64,000 nucleotides of DNA from Desulfomonilaceae bacterium (GCA_041662605.1 JBAZSD010000021.1:1-64000); one strand, 5' to 3'; counted from the first letter of the stretch, positions 9,568 to 17,242 are shown. The notes: generated by a model not told the origin, from the letters alone. Translations and numbers: made by a program.

Positions 9568-9904
9568 ATGGGAGCTACGTCAAAAGGTGAAAAGACTCGT
9601 GCCGGAGTGCTTGAAGCCGCTAGGCGCCTGATTAATCAAAAGGGGTTTCGCAGCACGAGTATCAACGACATCATTCAGACCACCGGCGTCAAGAAGGGCA
9701 ATCCGTACTTCCATTTCGGCAGCAGGGAAGAATTCGGCATGGCGAGGCTGCGCTGGTAACCTCAGGGCGTATGAAACTATACAGACAAGCGCACACGATG
9801 TAATCGGTCATGAGGGGTTTGTATTCGCGAAAAGCGCATATAAATCCAATTACGGAAGTCAGATTGCCGGCAGTGTGGACGGACCATTAAAGCCAGCGCA
9901 GTGA
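9568..9904 (+). pseudogene. TetR/AcrR-family regulator, frameshifted remnant
   Basis: From the ATG at 9568 (AAGGAAAA upstream) the first 60 codons give a normal TetR DNA-binding domain, with TSINDIIQTTGVKKGNPYFHF as the HTH (family usual: tyrosine or leucine at the NPY site). The frame then runs into a stop at 9757-9759. A second frame from about 9760 continues with LRAYETIQTSAHDVIGHE and ends at 9904, which looks like a short, damaged ligand-binding part. Full-length relatives have about 190-210 residues, so roughly half is lost. The start could also be the ATG at 9544. Confidence 0.7.
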
Positions 9905-9950
9905 GTCGCGATCAATGTAAATGGCTCGGGCTGTTACGAAAGGGAACAGG

Positions 9951-12251
9951 ATGGATCCCATAGCCGAACAATCGGGAGAGCGCTCAAGGGGAAACCTGAT
10001 GAGCGGCTTCGCCCGAATAGTCGTCATCCTAATCATAGCAGTTGTTTTATTGTCGTCTCTGCTGCTCCTGCCAGTCAAGCAGTATCTGATCTCCGTCCTG
10101 GAGTGGACACAGGGTTTTGGTATTTGGGCCCCCCTATTTGTGGCTGGATTCTACATCCTGGCAGCCGTCTTGTTCTTGCCTGGTTCGGTAATCACACTCG
10201 GCGCAGGTTTCCTGTTCGGGGTCCCAATTGGTTTTATCACGGTTTTGATTGGGGCAAACCTTGGAGCGTGGGCTGCGTTTCTCGTGGGTCGAAGCATTGC
10301 CAGAAATTGGGTAGAACAAAAAGTAAAGGGAAATCCAAAATTTGCCGCCATAGACCAAGCATTGGGTCGAGAAGGGTTCAAAATTGTTCTGCTGCTGCGA
10401 TTGAGTCCGGTGTTTCCTTTCGATCTCCTCAACTATGCGCTCGGAATTACGAAAGTCTCTTTCAGAGATTATGCGCTGGCATCACTGATAGGAATGCTTC
10501 CCGGTACTCTAATGTACGTTTATTTCGGCTCAGCGGCAAGGTCTCTCACAGAAGTGGCTGCCGGCAAAGTCGAGGGAGGCATCGCAGGCCAAGTGTTCTT
10601 TTGGTTTGGATTGGCCGTTACAATCGCAGTAGCATTGTTTGTCACGAGGCTTGCCCGCAGGAGCCTGAAAGAAGCAGAGGCATCGGTCGTGGATGACCCA
10701 AGAAAATCCCAAGCTCTAACTCCACCTTTTTTCGAGGAGAAAGTCGAAGTTCTCCCTGATGACGCACACAACCGAGAACTCATATCTAACGTACATCCGG
10801 CAAGTTGGCTTAATCCCCAACCCGCAGATCGCTATAACCTGGTAGTCATTGGAGCGGGCACGGCAGGGCTCGTTACCGCAGCAGGCGCTGCCGGACTCGG
10901 CGCAAGAGTAGCCCTTGTGGAGCGCAACCTTTTGGGAGGCGATTGTCTCAATTACGGTTGTGTGCCTTCTAAGGCCTTGATTCGATCATCCAGAGCGTAC
11001 GCGGAAATCCGGGACTCTCATAATTTAGGAATTGCAGTTCCAGGAGAAGCGGCAGTTGATTTTTCCCTGGTGATGGAGCGCCTGAGAAAACTCAGGGCTA
11101 AGATCAGTCATCATGATTCTGCACAGCGGTTCAAAGATCTGGGCGTGGATGTTTTCCTCGGACACGCAAGATTTACCGGCCCGAAGACAATAGAGGTTGA
11201 TCGCAAGACCTTGCGGTTCAACAAAGCGGTCATAGCTACCGGCGCTCGGGCTGTCCGCCCAGGAATCAAGGGTCTGGCCGAGGCCGGGTTTCTTACGAAT
11301 GAGACGGTGTTTTCCCTCACCATAAGACCTGCGCAACTTGCCGTGATAGGGGCCGGCCCCATAGGATGCGAAATGGCGCAGGCATTCCAGAGGTTGGGCA
11401 GTCAGGTGATCCTTTTCCACAAGAATGACCACATACTCGACCGTGAGGACAGAGACGCTGCGGAAATTATCCAAAGCAGATTCATAAGAGAAGGGGTACG
11501 GTTGCTTCTAAAAAGTGATCTGAAAGAGGTCCAGGTTGTAAATGGAGAGAAGATAATACATTTTGAGGTGGGCGGAGTGCGGAACTTCATTGTGGTGGAC
11601 GAAATTCTCGTAGGCGCCGGCCGGGCGCCGAATGTTGAGTATCTCAATTTGGAATCCGCAGGAGTTCAATATGATACTCGCAGGGGAGTTTTCGTCGATG
11701 ACTACTTACGGACCACAAACCCTGCAATATTTGCCGCCGGTGACATCTCAATGAACTACAAGTTTACCCACACGGCGGATGCCGCTGCTCGCATCGTCAT
11801 CCAGAACGCCCTTTTCAAGGGATCAAAGAAGCTTAGCGCTCTCACCGTACCGTGGTGCACGTACACCGATCCCGAAATCGCACATGTCGGGATGTATGAG
11901 AAAGACGCGGCGAAACAGGGCATAGAGGTCGACACGTTCGTAAGGCCTCTGGCTGAAGTTGACAGGGCTATCCTTGACGGGGAGGACCAAGGGTTCGTCA
12001 AGGTTCACGTGAAGAGGGGAACGGACAAGATCCTCGGAGCGACAATTGTAGCGTCTCATGCAGGCGAAATGATAAGCGAACTCACGCTTGCCATGGTGGG
12101 CAAGGTGGGGCTCGGAACAATTTCCGGCGTCATCCATCCATACCCGACGCAAGCCGAAGCGATCAAGCAGGTTGCGGACGCGTACAATCGCACCCGTTTG
12201 ACACCGTTTATCAAGAAGCTCTTCAAGAAATGGCTTTCTTGGACTCGTTAA
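9951..12251 (+). CDS. Fusion of TVP38/TMEM64 membrane domain with a mercuric-reductase-like flavoprotein
   Basis: A 766-residue fusion. Residues about 20-225 form a TVP38/TMEM64 (SNARE-associated, DedA-like) membrane domain with several hydrophobic helices. Residues about 290-765 form a class I pyridine nucleotide-disulfide oxidoreductase: FAD-binding GAGTAGL, redox pair C332/C337 in GGDCLNYGCVPSK, NAD(P)-binding GAGPIGCE, and the second FAD motif FAAGDI. Where dihydrolipoamide dehydrogenase has its catalytic His in HPT, this protein has Tyr (HPYPT, Y731), as MerA does. The C-terminal Cys pair and the N-terminal HMA domain of true MerA are absent. Start chosen at ATG 9951 after AAAGGGAACAGG; ATG 9921 has no ribosome site. 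It heads a cassette with an AhpD-like protein and ArsS, so a role in arsenic or metal redox handling is inferred. Confidence 0.88.
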   Translation: MDPIAEQSGERSRGNLMSGFARIVVILIIAVVLLSSLLLLPVKQYLISVLEWTQGFGIWAPLFVAGFYILAAVLFLPGSVITLGAGFLFGVPIGFITVLIGANLGAWAAFLVGRSIARNWVEQKVKGNPKFAAIDQALGREGFKIVLLLRLSPVFPFDLLNYALGITKVSFRDYALASLIGMLPGTLMYVYFGSAARSLTEVAAGKVEGGIAGQVFFWFGLAVTIAVALFVTRLARRSLKEAEASVVDDPRKSQALTPPFFEEKVEVLPDDAHNRELISNVHPASWLNPQPADRYNLVVIGAGTAGLVTAAGAAGLGARVALVERNLLGGDCLNYGCVPSKALIRSSRAYAEIRDSHNLGIAVPGEAAVDFSLVMERLRKLRAKISHHDSAQRFKDLGVDVFLGHARFTGPKTIEVDRKTLRFNKAVIATGARAVRPGIKGLAEAGFLTNETVFSLTIRPAQLAVIGAGPIGCEMAQAFQRLGSQVILFHKNDHILDREDRDAAEIIQSRFIREGVRLLLKSDLKEVQVVNGEKIIHFEVGGVRNFIVVDEILVGAGRAPNVEYLNLESAGVQYDTRRGVFVDDYLRTTNPAIFAAGDISMNYKFTHTADAAARIVIQNALFKGSKKLSALTVPWCTYTDPEIAHVGMYEKDAAKQGIEVDTFVRPLAEVDRAILDGEDQGFVKVHVKRGTDKILGATIVASHAGEMISELTLAMVGKVGLGTISGVIHPYPTQAEAIKQVADAYNRTRLTPFIKKLFKKWLSWTR

Positions 12252-12289
12252 GTCGTGATTCCACGTTCGATATTTTCCGGAGGAGACAC

Positions 12290-12622
12290 ATGGATACCTA
12301 CTATGATCCCAAAGACCTGCCGAAATTCGCTGACATCGGCGAAGAAGCCCCCGAGCTAGCAAAGAAGTTCTTCGATTACTACGGAGCGGTGTTTGCTGAA
12401 GGGGAGCTTACTGAGAGAGAGAAGGCTCTAATCGCATTGGCCGTGGCCCATGCCGTCCAGTGTCCATACTGTATTGACGCTTATACTCAGACCTGTTTGG
12501 AAAGGGGGGCCAGTCTCGGTGAAATGACTGAGGCTGTTCACGTAACGACGGCGATCAGAGGAGGAGCCTCCCTCGTTCACGCAACCCAGATGAGAAAGAT
12601 CGCCAAGAAGCTTTCCATGTGA
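12290..12622 (+). CDS. AhpD/carboxymuconolactone decarboxylase-like protein of the arsenosugar type
   Basis: Encodes 110 residues from the ATG at 12290, preceded by GGAGGAG. It has the AhpD/CMD fold pattern with the redox pair CPYC (VQCPYCIDAYTQTC), then the conserved helix with MTEAVHV. The opening YYDPKDLPKFADIG is typical of the peroxidase-like protein often found next to the radical SAM enzyme ArsS. Likely role: a peroxiredoxin-like or thiol-handling partner in the cytoplasm. The gene sits 38 bp after the flavoprotein fusion and 15 bp before arsS, so the three are probably co-transcribed. The exact reaction is unknown. Confidence 0.85.
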   Translation: MDTYYDPKDLPKFADIGEEAPELAKKFFDYYGAVFAEGELTEREKALIALAVAHAVQCPYCIDAYTQTCLERGASLGEMTEAVHVTTAIRGGASLVHATQMRKIAKKLSM

Positions 12623-12637
12623 GCCAGGGAGGGCGTT

Positions 12638-13633
12638 ATGGTTCCGGAACTGACGTCAGCGGATACATTGTCAGACGCTGAAAGATCCTCAGCCCATGGG
12701 TTAGAGCCATTTTCAGGATGTTTGGCCAGACACGGGCTTGAATTGAATAGAGGCCAAACTAATACGCTACAAATCAACGTGGGATTGATTTGCAATCAAG
12801 TATGCAGACACTGTCATCTGGAAGCGGGCCCCAATCGCTCGGAAATCATGAGCAAGAAAACCATTGAGGAGGTTGTGGCTTACGCCAAAAGAGCAAGCTT
12901 CCCCGTGGTAGACATTACCGGCGGCGCTCCTGAAATGAACCCCCACCTGGGCTATCTCATTGAAAACATAGCTCCTGTTGCCCCGAGGCTGATGATGCGG
13001 GCAAATCTCACGGCTTTGGCCAAGGAGAACACGGACTACTTGCTCCGTCTGTGCATGGCGAATCGGGTGGTCATTGCGGCGTCGTTTCCAGCCGTGAGCG
13101 CTTCGCAGACTGATTCTCAAAGAGGGAAAGGCGTGCTGGAAAAAAGTATCACCATGTTAAAGAAGCTCAATGATCTGGGTTACGGGAGAGACGGAACCGG
13201 GTTGGAACTCAATCTGGTTTCAAATCCCACAGGAGCGTTCCTTCCGGCATCGCAGGATCAGGCTGAAAAAAGGTTCAGAAGGTACCTGGAAACAAAATGG
13301 GGGCTCTCCTTCAACAACCTGTTCACGTTTGCGAATGTGCCATTGGGAAGGTTCCGCACCTGGCTTGCGGACTCAGGAAACCTGGATTCATATATGAAAA
13401 AACTATCGGCGAGCTTCAATCCTTGTGCGGTTGAAGGTCTGATGTGTCGAACATTATTGTCCGTGAATTGGGAAGGCTATTTGTTCGATTGCGATTTCAA
13501 CCTTGCCATGGGGGTCTATCTAGCTGGTCGTAAGCGACATATCTCCGAGATGGATGATTTGCCGGAGCCTGGGACACAGATACCAACAGGCAATCATTGT
13601 TACGCCTGCACAGCCGGGTCGGGATTTACCTGA
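12638..13633 (+). CDS. arsS: Arsenosugar biosynthesis radical SAM protein ArsS, ending at a UGA in place of a conserved Cys
   Basis: Radical SAM enzyme of 331 residues, start ATG 12638 after GGAGGG. The cluster motif is CNQVCRHC (C52, C56, C59). Further marks are ITGGAPEMNP, SFPAV and the C-terminal DUF3641-type domain with the Cys-rich stretch CRTLLSVNWEGYLFDCDFN and HCYACTAGSG. In the ArsS family the pathway adds the adenosyl group of SAM to dimethylarsinite on the way to arsenosugars. Relatives continue after CTAGxGSS with Cys-Gly-Gly. Here the frame reads GSGFT, then TGA (13631-13633), then GGSIATQVGS and a second TGA (13664-13666). The TGA sits exactly at the Cys site. It could be a nonsense change or selenocysteine, giving 342 residues ending at 13666. 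Confidence 0.88.
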   Translation: MVPELTSADTLSDAERSSAHGLEPFSGCLARHGLELNRGQTNTLQINVGLICNQVCRHCHLEAGPNRSEIMSKKTIEEVVAYAKRASFPVVDITGGAPEMNPHLGYLIENIAPVAPRLMMRANLTALAKENTDYLLRLCMANRVVIAASFPAVSASQTDSQRGKGVLEKSITMLKKLNDLGYGRDGTGLELNLVSNPTGAFLPASQDQAEKRFRRYLETKWGLSFNNLFTFANVPLGRFRTWLADSGNLDSYMKKLSASFNPCAVEGLMCRTLLSVNWEGYLFDCDFNLAMGVYLAGRKRHISEMDDLPEPGTQIPTGNHCYACTAGSGFT

Positions 13634-13668
13634 GGTGGGTCGATAGCGACCCAGGTGGGTTCTTGAGA
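13631..13668 (+). other. UGA codon with overlapping hairpins: possible selenocysteine insertion element
   Basis: Directly after the arsS UGA, TGGGTCG (13636-13642) and CGACCCA (13647-13653) form a perfect 7-bp hairpin with loop ATAG. An alternative hairpin, ACCC (13649-13652) with GGGT (13657-13660) around loop AGGT, places a G-containing loop about 19 nt past the UGA, nearer the spacing known for bacterial SECIS elements. The first hairpin alone is too close to the UGA for a classical element. No structure was computed. Confidence 0.35.
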
Positions 13669-13683
13669 AACGAGGCGAACATG

Positions 13684-13739
13684 TCGGTCATGACCTTGGC
13701 TGTGCCTCAATAGCGAAGCCATCACCGCTTCATGACCGA
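13684..13739 (+). repeat. 9-bp inverted repeat bracketing a possible stem-loop downstream of arsS
   Basis: TCGGTCATG (13684-13692) and CATGACCGA (13731-13739) are perfect reverse complements separated by 38 nt, and GGCT/AGCC inside can pair as well. GGTCATGACC (13686-13695) is itself a 10-bp palindrome. No T-run follows, so it is not a standard terminator. Confidence 0.4.
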
Positions 13740-13760
13740 ATAAACGAAAGGACTGTTACA

Positions 13761-14046
13761 GTGCCCAGAGACCTTCCGGTAGGAAATGGAAGACTTCTCA
13801 TATGCTTCCGTGAATATCGAATCAGGGACCTGTATTCCCCTCACGTGGGACAAGAGAATCATGTCAATTGCAATTATTGTCGCTTTGGAGTGTGGGTTGA
13901 CGGTCGATTCTCTTGGATCGAAGACGGTTGAAAATTGGATCTCCGACCAATTTGCCTATATCGACATAGTTTCGGAGAAAACGGGCCACACGGGCTCTGA
14001 AATCAACGTATTCGAGGGCAGCGGTTGTTCCAGTATAATCCGATGA
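13761..14046 (+). pseudogene. GH15-type glycosidase remnant (N-terminal fragment)
   Basis: A GTG at 13761 opens a frame reading PRDLPVGNGRLLICF, then YRIRDLYSPHVGQENH and CRFGVWVDGRFSWIEDG, which matches the N-terminus of bacterial glycoside hydrolase family 15 (glucoamylase-like) proteins. A TGA follows at about 13929. A few more family-like residues appear in another frame (LDLR), then homology fades. Relatives have 600 or more residues, so over 90 percent is gone. The 86-codon ORF in another frame over the same DNA is a shadow. Confidence 0.65.
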
Positions 14047-14068
14047 ACTGTAACTTCAAGAGACGTAT

Positions 14069-15178
14069 TCATCGCACGTTCACAACAAATATTCTGTCTT
14101 CAGGCAGGTAAAAATGGAACTCTTGCTTAGCACAAAGATTGAGTTTCTTGTAGAGACCATTTGGAACTGTTATCTCAACACGCTTCTCAGAATTCATTGG
14201 TAGGACCATGATCGTGAGAGTAGCCCCGTTTTCAAAAACCTCCTGGACAATCCCTTTGATCAAATTGCACGAATCCTGCTCAACATGTTCCAGTGGAAGA
14301 ATTTCTATGTCTTCGGCCCTGACACCAAGAATGAATTCAGCCTCTGTTGCAATCTTCGTGTTTTTGTCGCGAATAAATAATCCTTCTCTTGAAACAGTCA
14401 AGGTTGTATCAAGTTCACAACAATAAAGCGACACTGATTCTCCTGTGATCTTTTTGATTTTGCTGGAGAATTGGTTTCTTATTCCCAAAAAATTTGCAAC
14501 CTCCACACTCTGGGGGTATTGGTAGACTTCTCTCTTGCTGCCCTGCTGACAGAGGTTGCCGTCTATAATAACGCTTATGGCGTCACCAAGAAAAAAAGCT
14601 TCTTCGAGATCATGAGTAACCATCAATATGGCAAGGTCGTATCTTTTTTGTAAATCTTTAAGAAGATACCACAATTCTGTTTTGAGGCTTTCATGAAGGG
14701 CTGACAGAGGCTCATCCAGCACCAGGTATTTGCCTCCCGAAACTATGGCTCTAGCAAGTGCGGTTCTTTGGCGCTCACCCCCGCTCAAATTTGCTATCCG
14801 TCTGTCCAATAGATGCCTGATGTTAAAGGAGTCAATTAGTTCCCGAACAATACCTGTTTCTGAGTTCTGTTGCTTGCCTCTAATTTTTATCGGATAGAGG
14901 ATGTTTTCGCGCACGGTCATGTGTGGGAATAGCGCCAAGTCCTGCGGCACGTAAGAAAGTTCACGCTTTTCTATTGGGAAGTCGGTGATGTCCTTGCCCT
15001 CCAGCGTTACCTTTCCTTCTGTTGGGTTTCGCAACCCGATGACGGATTCCAGGAGGAGCGTCTTGCCACCACCGGTAGGCCCAAGTATCACGTGACACGA
15101 GGACGGAAGAACTTTTAGGGAAACATTGCTCAGGAGAAAACTTCCCGCCTGGACTGAGAGGTTGGCTACCTCAAGCAT
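14069..15178 (-). CDS. Molybdate/tungstate ABC transporter, ATP-binding protein
   Basis: ATP-binding subunit, 369 residues from the ATG at 15178; a start at 15211 is also open but lies deeper inside the permease gene. Walker A reads GPTGGGKT, the signature LSGGERQR and Walker B YLVLDEP, followed by the switch His in MVTHD. After the ATPase domain (about 1-230) comes a TOBE-like C-terminal domain with GVRAEDI, as in ModC, WtpC and related oxyanion importers. It overlaps the end of the permease frame by 8 bp, so it is the third gene of a minus-strand unit binding protein-permease-ATPase. Molybdate versus tungstate cannot be told apart from this subunit. Confidence 0.85.
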   Translation of the reverse strand: MLEVANLSVQAGSFLLSNVSLKVLPSSCHVILGPTGGGKTLLLESVIGLRNPTEGKVTLEGKDITDFPIEKRELSYVPQDLALFPHMTVRENILYPIKIRGKQQNSETGIVRELIDSFNIRHLLDRRIANLSGGERQRTALARAIVSGGKYLVLDEPLSALHESLKTELWYLLKDLQKRYDLAILMVTHDLEEAFFLGDAISVIIDGNLCQQGSKREVYQYPQSVEVANFLGIRNQFSSKIKKITGESVSLYCCELDTTLTVSREGLFIRDKNTKIATEAEFILGVRAEDIEILPLEHVEQDSCNLIKGIVQEVFENGATLTIMVLPMNSEKRVEITVPNGLYKKLNLCAKQEFHFYLPEDRIFVVNVR

Positions 15179-15947
15179 AGGAGGCGTCTCTGGAGAGCAG
15201 GCGGACGACATAGAGGATGCTGAGCCCGATGGATACCAAGATCAGGATTAAGATTACGGATCCTTCTATCTCTGCGCTCGAAAGTCTCATAAATATTGCA
15301 ATTGGAAGAGTCTCGGTTTTCATAGCCATAGACCCGGCGATGGTAATTGTCGCCCCGAACTCACCCAGCGCCTTTGCCCACGAGAGAATCAAGGAGGCCT
15401 AAATGCCTCTTTTGCTCAATGGGAGAGTAATAGTGACGAAAGCCTTGGCCGGGGATGCGCCTAGTGTCCTTGCGACCGCTTCATACCTGCATGGTATCTC
15501 GTCCATCGCTGCCTTAATCAATCTTGTGGTAACACCGCACACGGTAAGGAATTGAGCCAGGACAATTCCGTAGAAAGTGAAGACGAACTGAGGCCCGTGG
15601 TCCTGTATCCACAAACCGATAGGATTATTAAAGAAAATCAACAACATTGCGCCTAGAGCCGCCGGTGAAACTATCATGGGTAGCTCAAGAATCGTGTCGA
15701 CAGCCCTCTTGCCCGGGAAGTCATATCTGGACAAGGCAAATGCTGATGGAATAGCAATCAGTACGGACAGGAGAGTGCTGATAGTAGCGGCGATAATACT
15801 CAAGCGTATGGAAAAGAGCGTTCTATCGGAGCGTAGGGTATCCCACAATGTCTCGCCCCGAAAGAAATAGAACAGGGACAAAATAAGAAGCGCATAAATA
15901 CCGAACGTGGCGATTGAAAATGCGATTGAAATGTTCTTGAAGGTCAT
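15171..15947 (-). pseudogene. Molybdate/tungstate ABC transporter permease with one in-frame amber codon
   Basis: One continuous reading frame, interrupted only by TAG at 15399-15401, encodes a ModB/WtpB-type permease of about 258 residues. The first part (182 residues) carries most of the membrane helices and the start of the EAA loop (YEAVARTLGASPAKAFVTITLP). The second part resumes with LILSWAKALGEFGATI, the usual continuation. The amber replaces the residue after KRGI, where relatives have Leu or another hydrophobic residue, consistent with a single TTG to TAG change. The first ORF alone would lack the last helices. The rest looks undamaged, so the change is recent, suppressed, or a sequencing error. 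Its ATG overlaps the binding-protein stop by 4 bp. Confidence 0.8.
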
Positions 15948-16813
15948 CTTTTGATCCAGTCCTGTGGGACCAAGTACTCACCACCTACCGGTTTTTTCTC
16001 CCCGACCCACGCAGTGGCCTCCTCGGCGCTCATGAAGTAATGGTATTTCTGAAAGATTTTCTTGCCATCCTCTGACAACAGAAAATCGATAAATTTCTGA
16101 GCAAGTGGCCGGTTCGAGGTGAACTTCGATATTGCAATAGGAATATATCCAATCCGAATTACTTGGGTCTTGTCGAGCGGGATTGTCTCGATCCGCCCTG
16201 GATCCCAATAGTGAAAAACTCTCCAACCAATGACGGCGTCGGCTGCTTTCAACGAGATTGCTGTAGCGGTCTTCTCACAGCTCTCTGTGTAGTTAATGAG
16301 ATTTTTTCTGAAAGCCTCTTTCTCTTGGGACGTGAAGAGCGCTTCGACGAGTTCAACGGCATAGGCTCCTACGCACACCCCTTCAGGGTTGGCTATGGCC
16401 ACCTTGAGATCGGGTCGTGTGAGGTCTTTGAGAGTTTTGACGTTCTTGGGGTTTCCTTTCTGGACATTAATTGCCGGAACGAGATACACAACATTCTTCT
16501 CTGTTTCAGGAAAAACCATGTCCTTCTTCTTGGCCACCTCCATGTAATCCGAGGAGCCGGGAAAATAGAGGTCCCCTTTCTTGCCCAGCATCATTTGGGA
16601 AAGAACAAAACCCGATCCGCCGAAGATCACATCAACCTTAACGCCGGTTTTGGCCTCAAATGCTTTTGCCGCGTCTTCCGTAGGCGGCTTGCTTGCGGCA
16701 CCAGCGAATACCATCAATCTGTCTTCCGCTAGACATTTCTCAAGACATCCAGCAATCCAGATGCCCAAGAGAAGGTTTACTAACGTAAAAATAAAGACTA
16801 GTCTTCTGTTCAT
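15944..16813 (-). CDS. Molybdate/tungstate-type periplasmic substrate-binding protein
   Basis: ModA/WtpA-like substrate-binding protein of 289 residues. The N-terminus is a signal sequence with a lipobox-like IAGC near residue 23, so it may be a lipoprotein. The mature part starts LMVFAGAASKPPTEDAAKAF, with the oxyanion-binding Ser/Thr pattern and FGGSGFVLSQM typical of the family; EGVCVGAYA is a later binding loop. Start ATG follows AAAGGAGAATATGGT. First gene of the transporter unit. ModA, WtpA and TupA types are hard to separate by eye, so the ion is left open. Confidence 0.85.
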   Translation of the reverse strand: MNRRLVFIFTLVNLLLGIWIAGCLEKCLAEDRLMVFAGAASKPPTEDAAKAFEAKTGVKVDVIFGGSGFVLSQMMLGKKGDLYFPGSSDYMEVAKKKDMVFPETEKNVVYLVPAINVQKGNPKNVKTLKDLTRPDLKVAIANPEGVCVGAYAVELVEALFTSQEKEAFRKNLINYTESCEKTATAISLKAADAVIGWRVFHYWDPGRIETIPLDKTQVIRIGYIPIAISKFTSNRPLAQKFIDFLLSEDGKKIFQKYHYFMSAEEATAWVGEKKPVGGEYLVPQDWIKR

Positions 16814-16864
16814 ACCATATTCTCCTTTTCTATACGAGGATTTGGGGGCTCAAGCAAATGTGAC

Positions 16865-17044
16865 TCATAAGGTTTTCGCGTTCCAGTTTAACCAAACGAC
16901 CGTAACGTTGACTTTTGCGTAGCCTCCAAATCGATCTGATTCTCTCGCCAGCTTTGTGGCGGCACGTATCATATCCCTAGATCGGGCCGCCCAATAGTGC
17001 GTCCGGACTAGGATATTCAGCCGGGTTGCGAAGTCCGTTCCCAT
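16865..17044 (-). CDS. Possible small protein upstream of the oxyanion transporter (59 residues)
   Basis: An open frame of 59 codons starts at ATG 17044 and stops at 16865, in the same direction as the transporter, whose first gene starts 51 bp later. The product is basic and reads protein-like (THYWAARSRDMIRAATKLA, then FGGYAKVNVTVVWLNW). Only a weak TTTGAG precedes the ATG. I recognise no family. It may be a leader-like or regulatory small protein, the tail of a lost gene, or chance. Confidence 0.35.
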   Translation of the reverse strand: MGTDFATRLNILVRTHYWAARSRDMIRAATKLARESDRFGGYAKVNVTVVWLNWNAKTL

Positions 17045-17058
17045 CTCAAATTAGATTG

Positions 17059-17076
17059 GTATTGATTAGTCAATAC
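17059..17076. promoter_or_regulatory. Perfect inverted repeat, operator-like
   Basis: GTATTGATTAGTCAATAC is a perfect 7-bp inverted repeat around TTAG. It lies 15 bp before the small leftward ORF and about 245 bp before the oxyanion-binding protein gene, in the divergent gap with the fluoride-controlled unit. It could bind a dimeric regulator of the transporter; no ModE or TunR match is claimed. Confidence 0.35.
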
Positions 17077-17196
17077 ATGACTAGTATCACAAGATCATTA
17101 AAATCACAATTGGATACAACAAAGGCGACAAATCAAAAAGGGCAGCGCAAACCACTCCTTTGTGTTGACCAAGCCACTTTTCTCGCGTAAATGAGA

Positions 17197-17225
17197 TTGA
17201 CTTTTGCGCTTGCGCTTAGTAATTT
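17197..17225 (+). promoter_or_regulatory. Candidate promoter of the fluoride-controlled operon
   Basis: TTGACT at 17197-17202 is followed after 14-17 nt by TAGTAATTT (17217-17225), a weak -10 region. Transcription from here would start about 10-15 nt before the riboswitch aptamer, the expected arrangement. Confidence 0.35.
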
Positions 17226-17242
17226 TTCTTCAGTTAAAGTAA

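Noticed and set aside
10103..10696. 197-codon ORF inside the flavoprotein fusion
   Set aside because: Out-of-frame shadow with random composition; the fusion frame has full family motifs.
13631..13653. Treating the 7-bp hairpin right after the arsS UGA as a proven SECIS element
   Set aside because: Its loop starts only about 10 nt past the UGA, closer than described bacterial elements. Kept as a candidate with an alternative hairpin, at low confidence.
15399..15401. Pyrrolysine at the amber codon of the oxyanion permease
   Set aside because: The site is hydrophobic in relatives and the protein is no methylamine methyltransferase. A TTG to TAG change or base error is simpler.
16163..16732. 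189-codon plus-strand ORF
   Set aside because: Shadow of the substrate-binding protein gene on the minus strand.
16814..17044. Molybdenum or tungsten cofactor riboswitch before the oxyanion transporter
   Set aside because: I could not find the conserved helices or GNRA-type features on the minus strand.
17077..17190. 37-codon plus-strand ORF starting at 17077
   Set aside because: No ribosome site, unconserved-looking composition, and it lies before the fluoride operon promoter.
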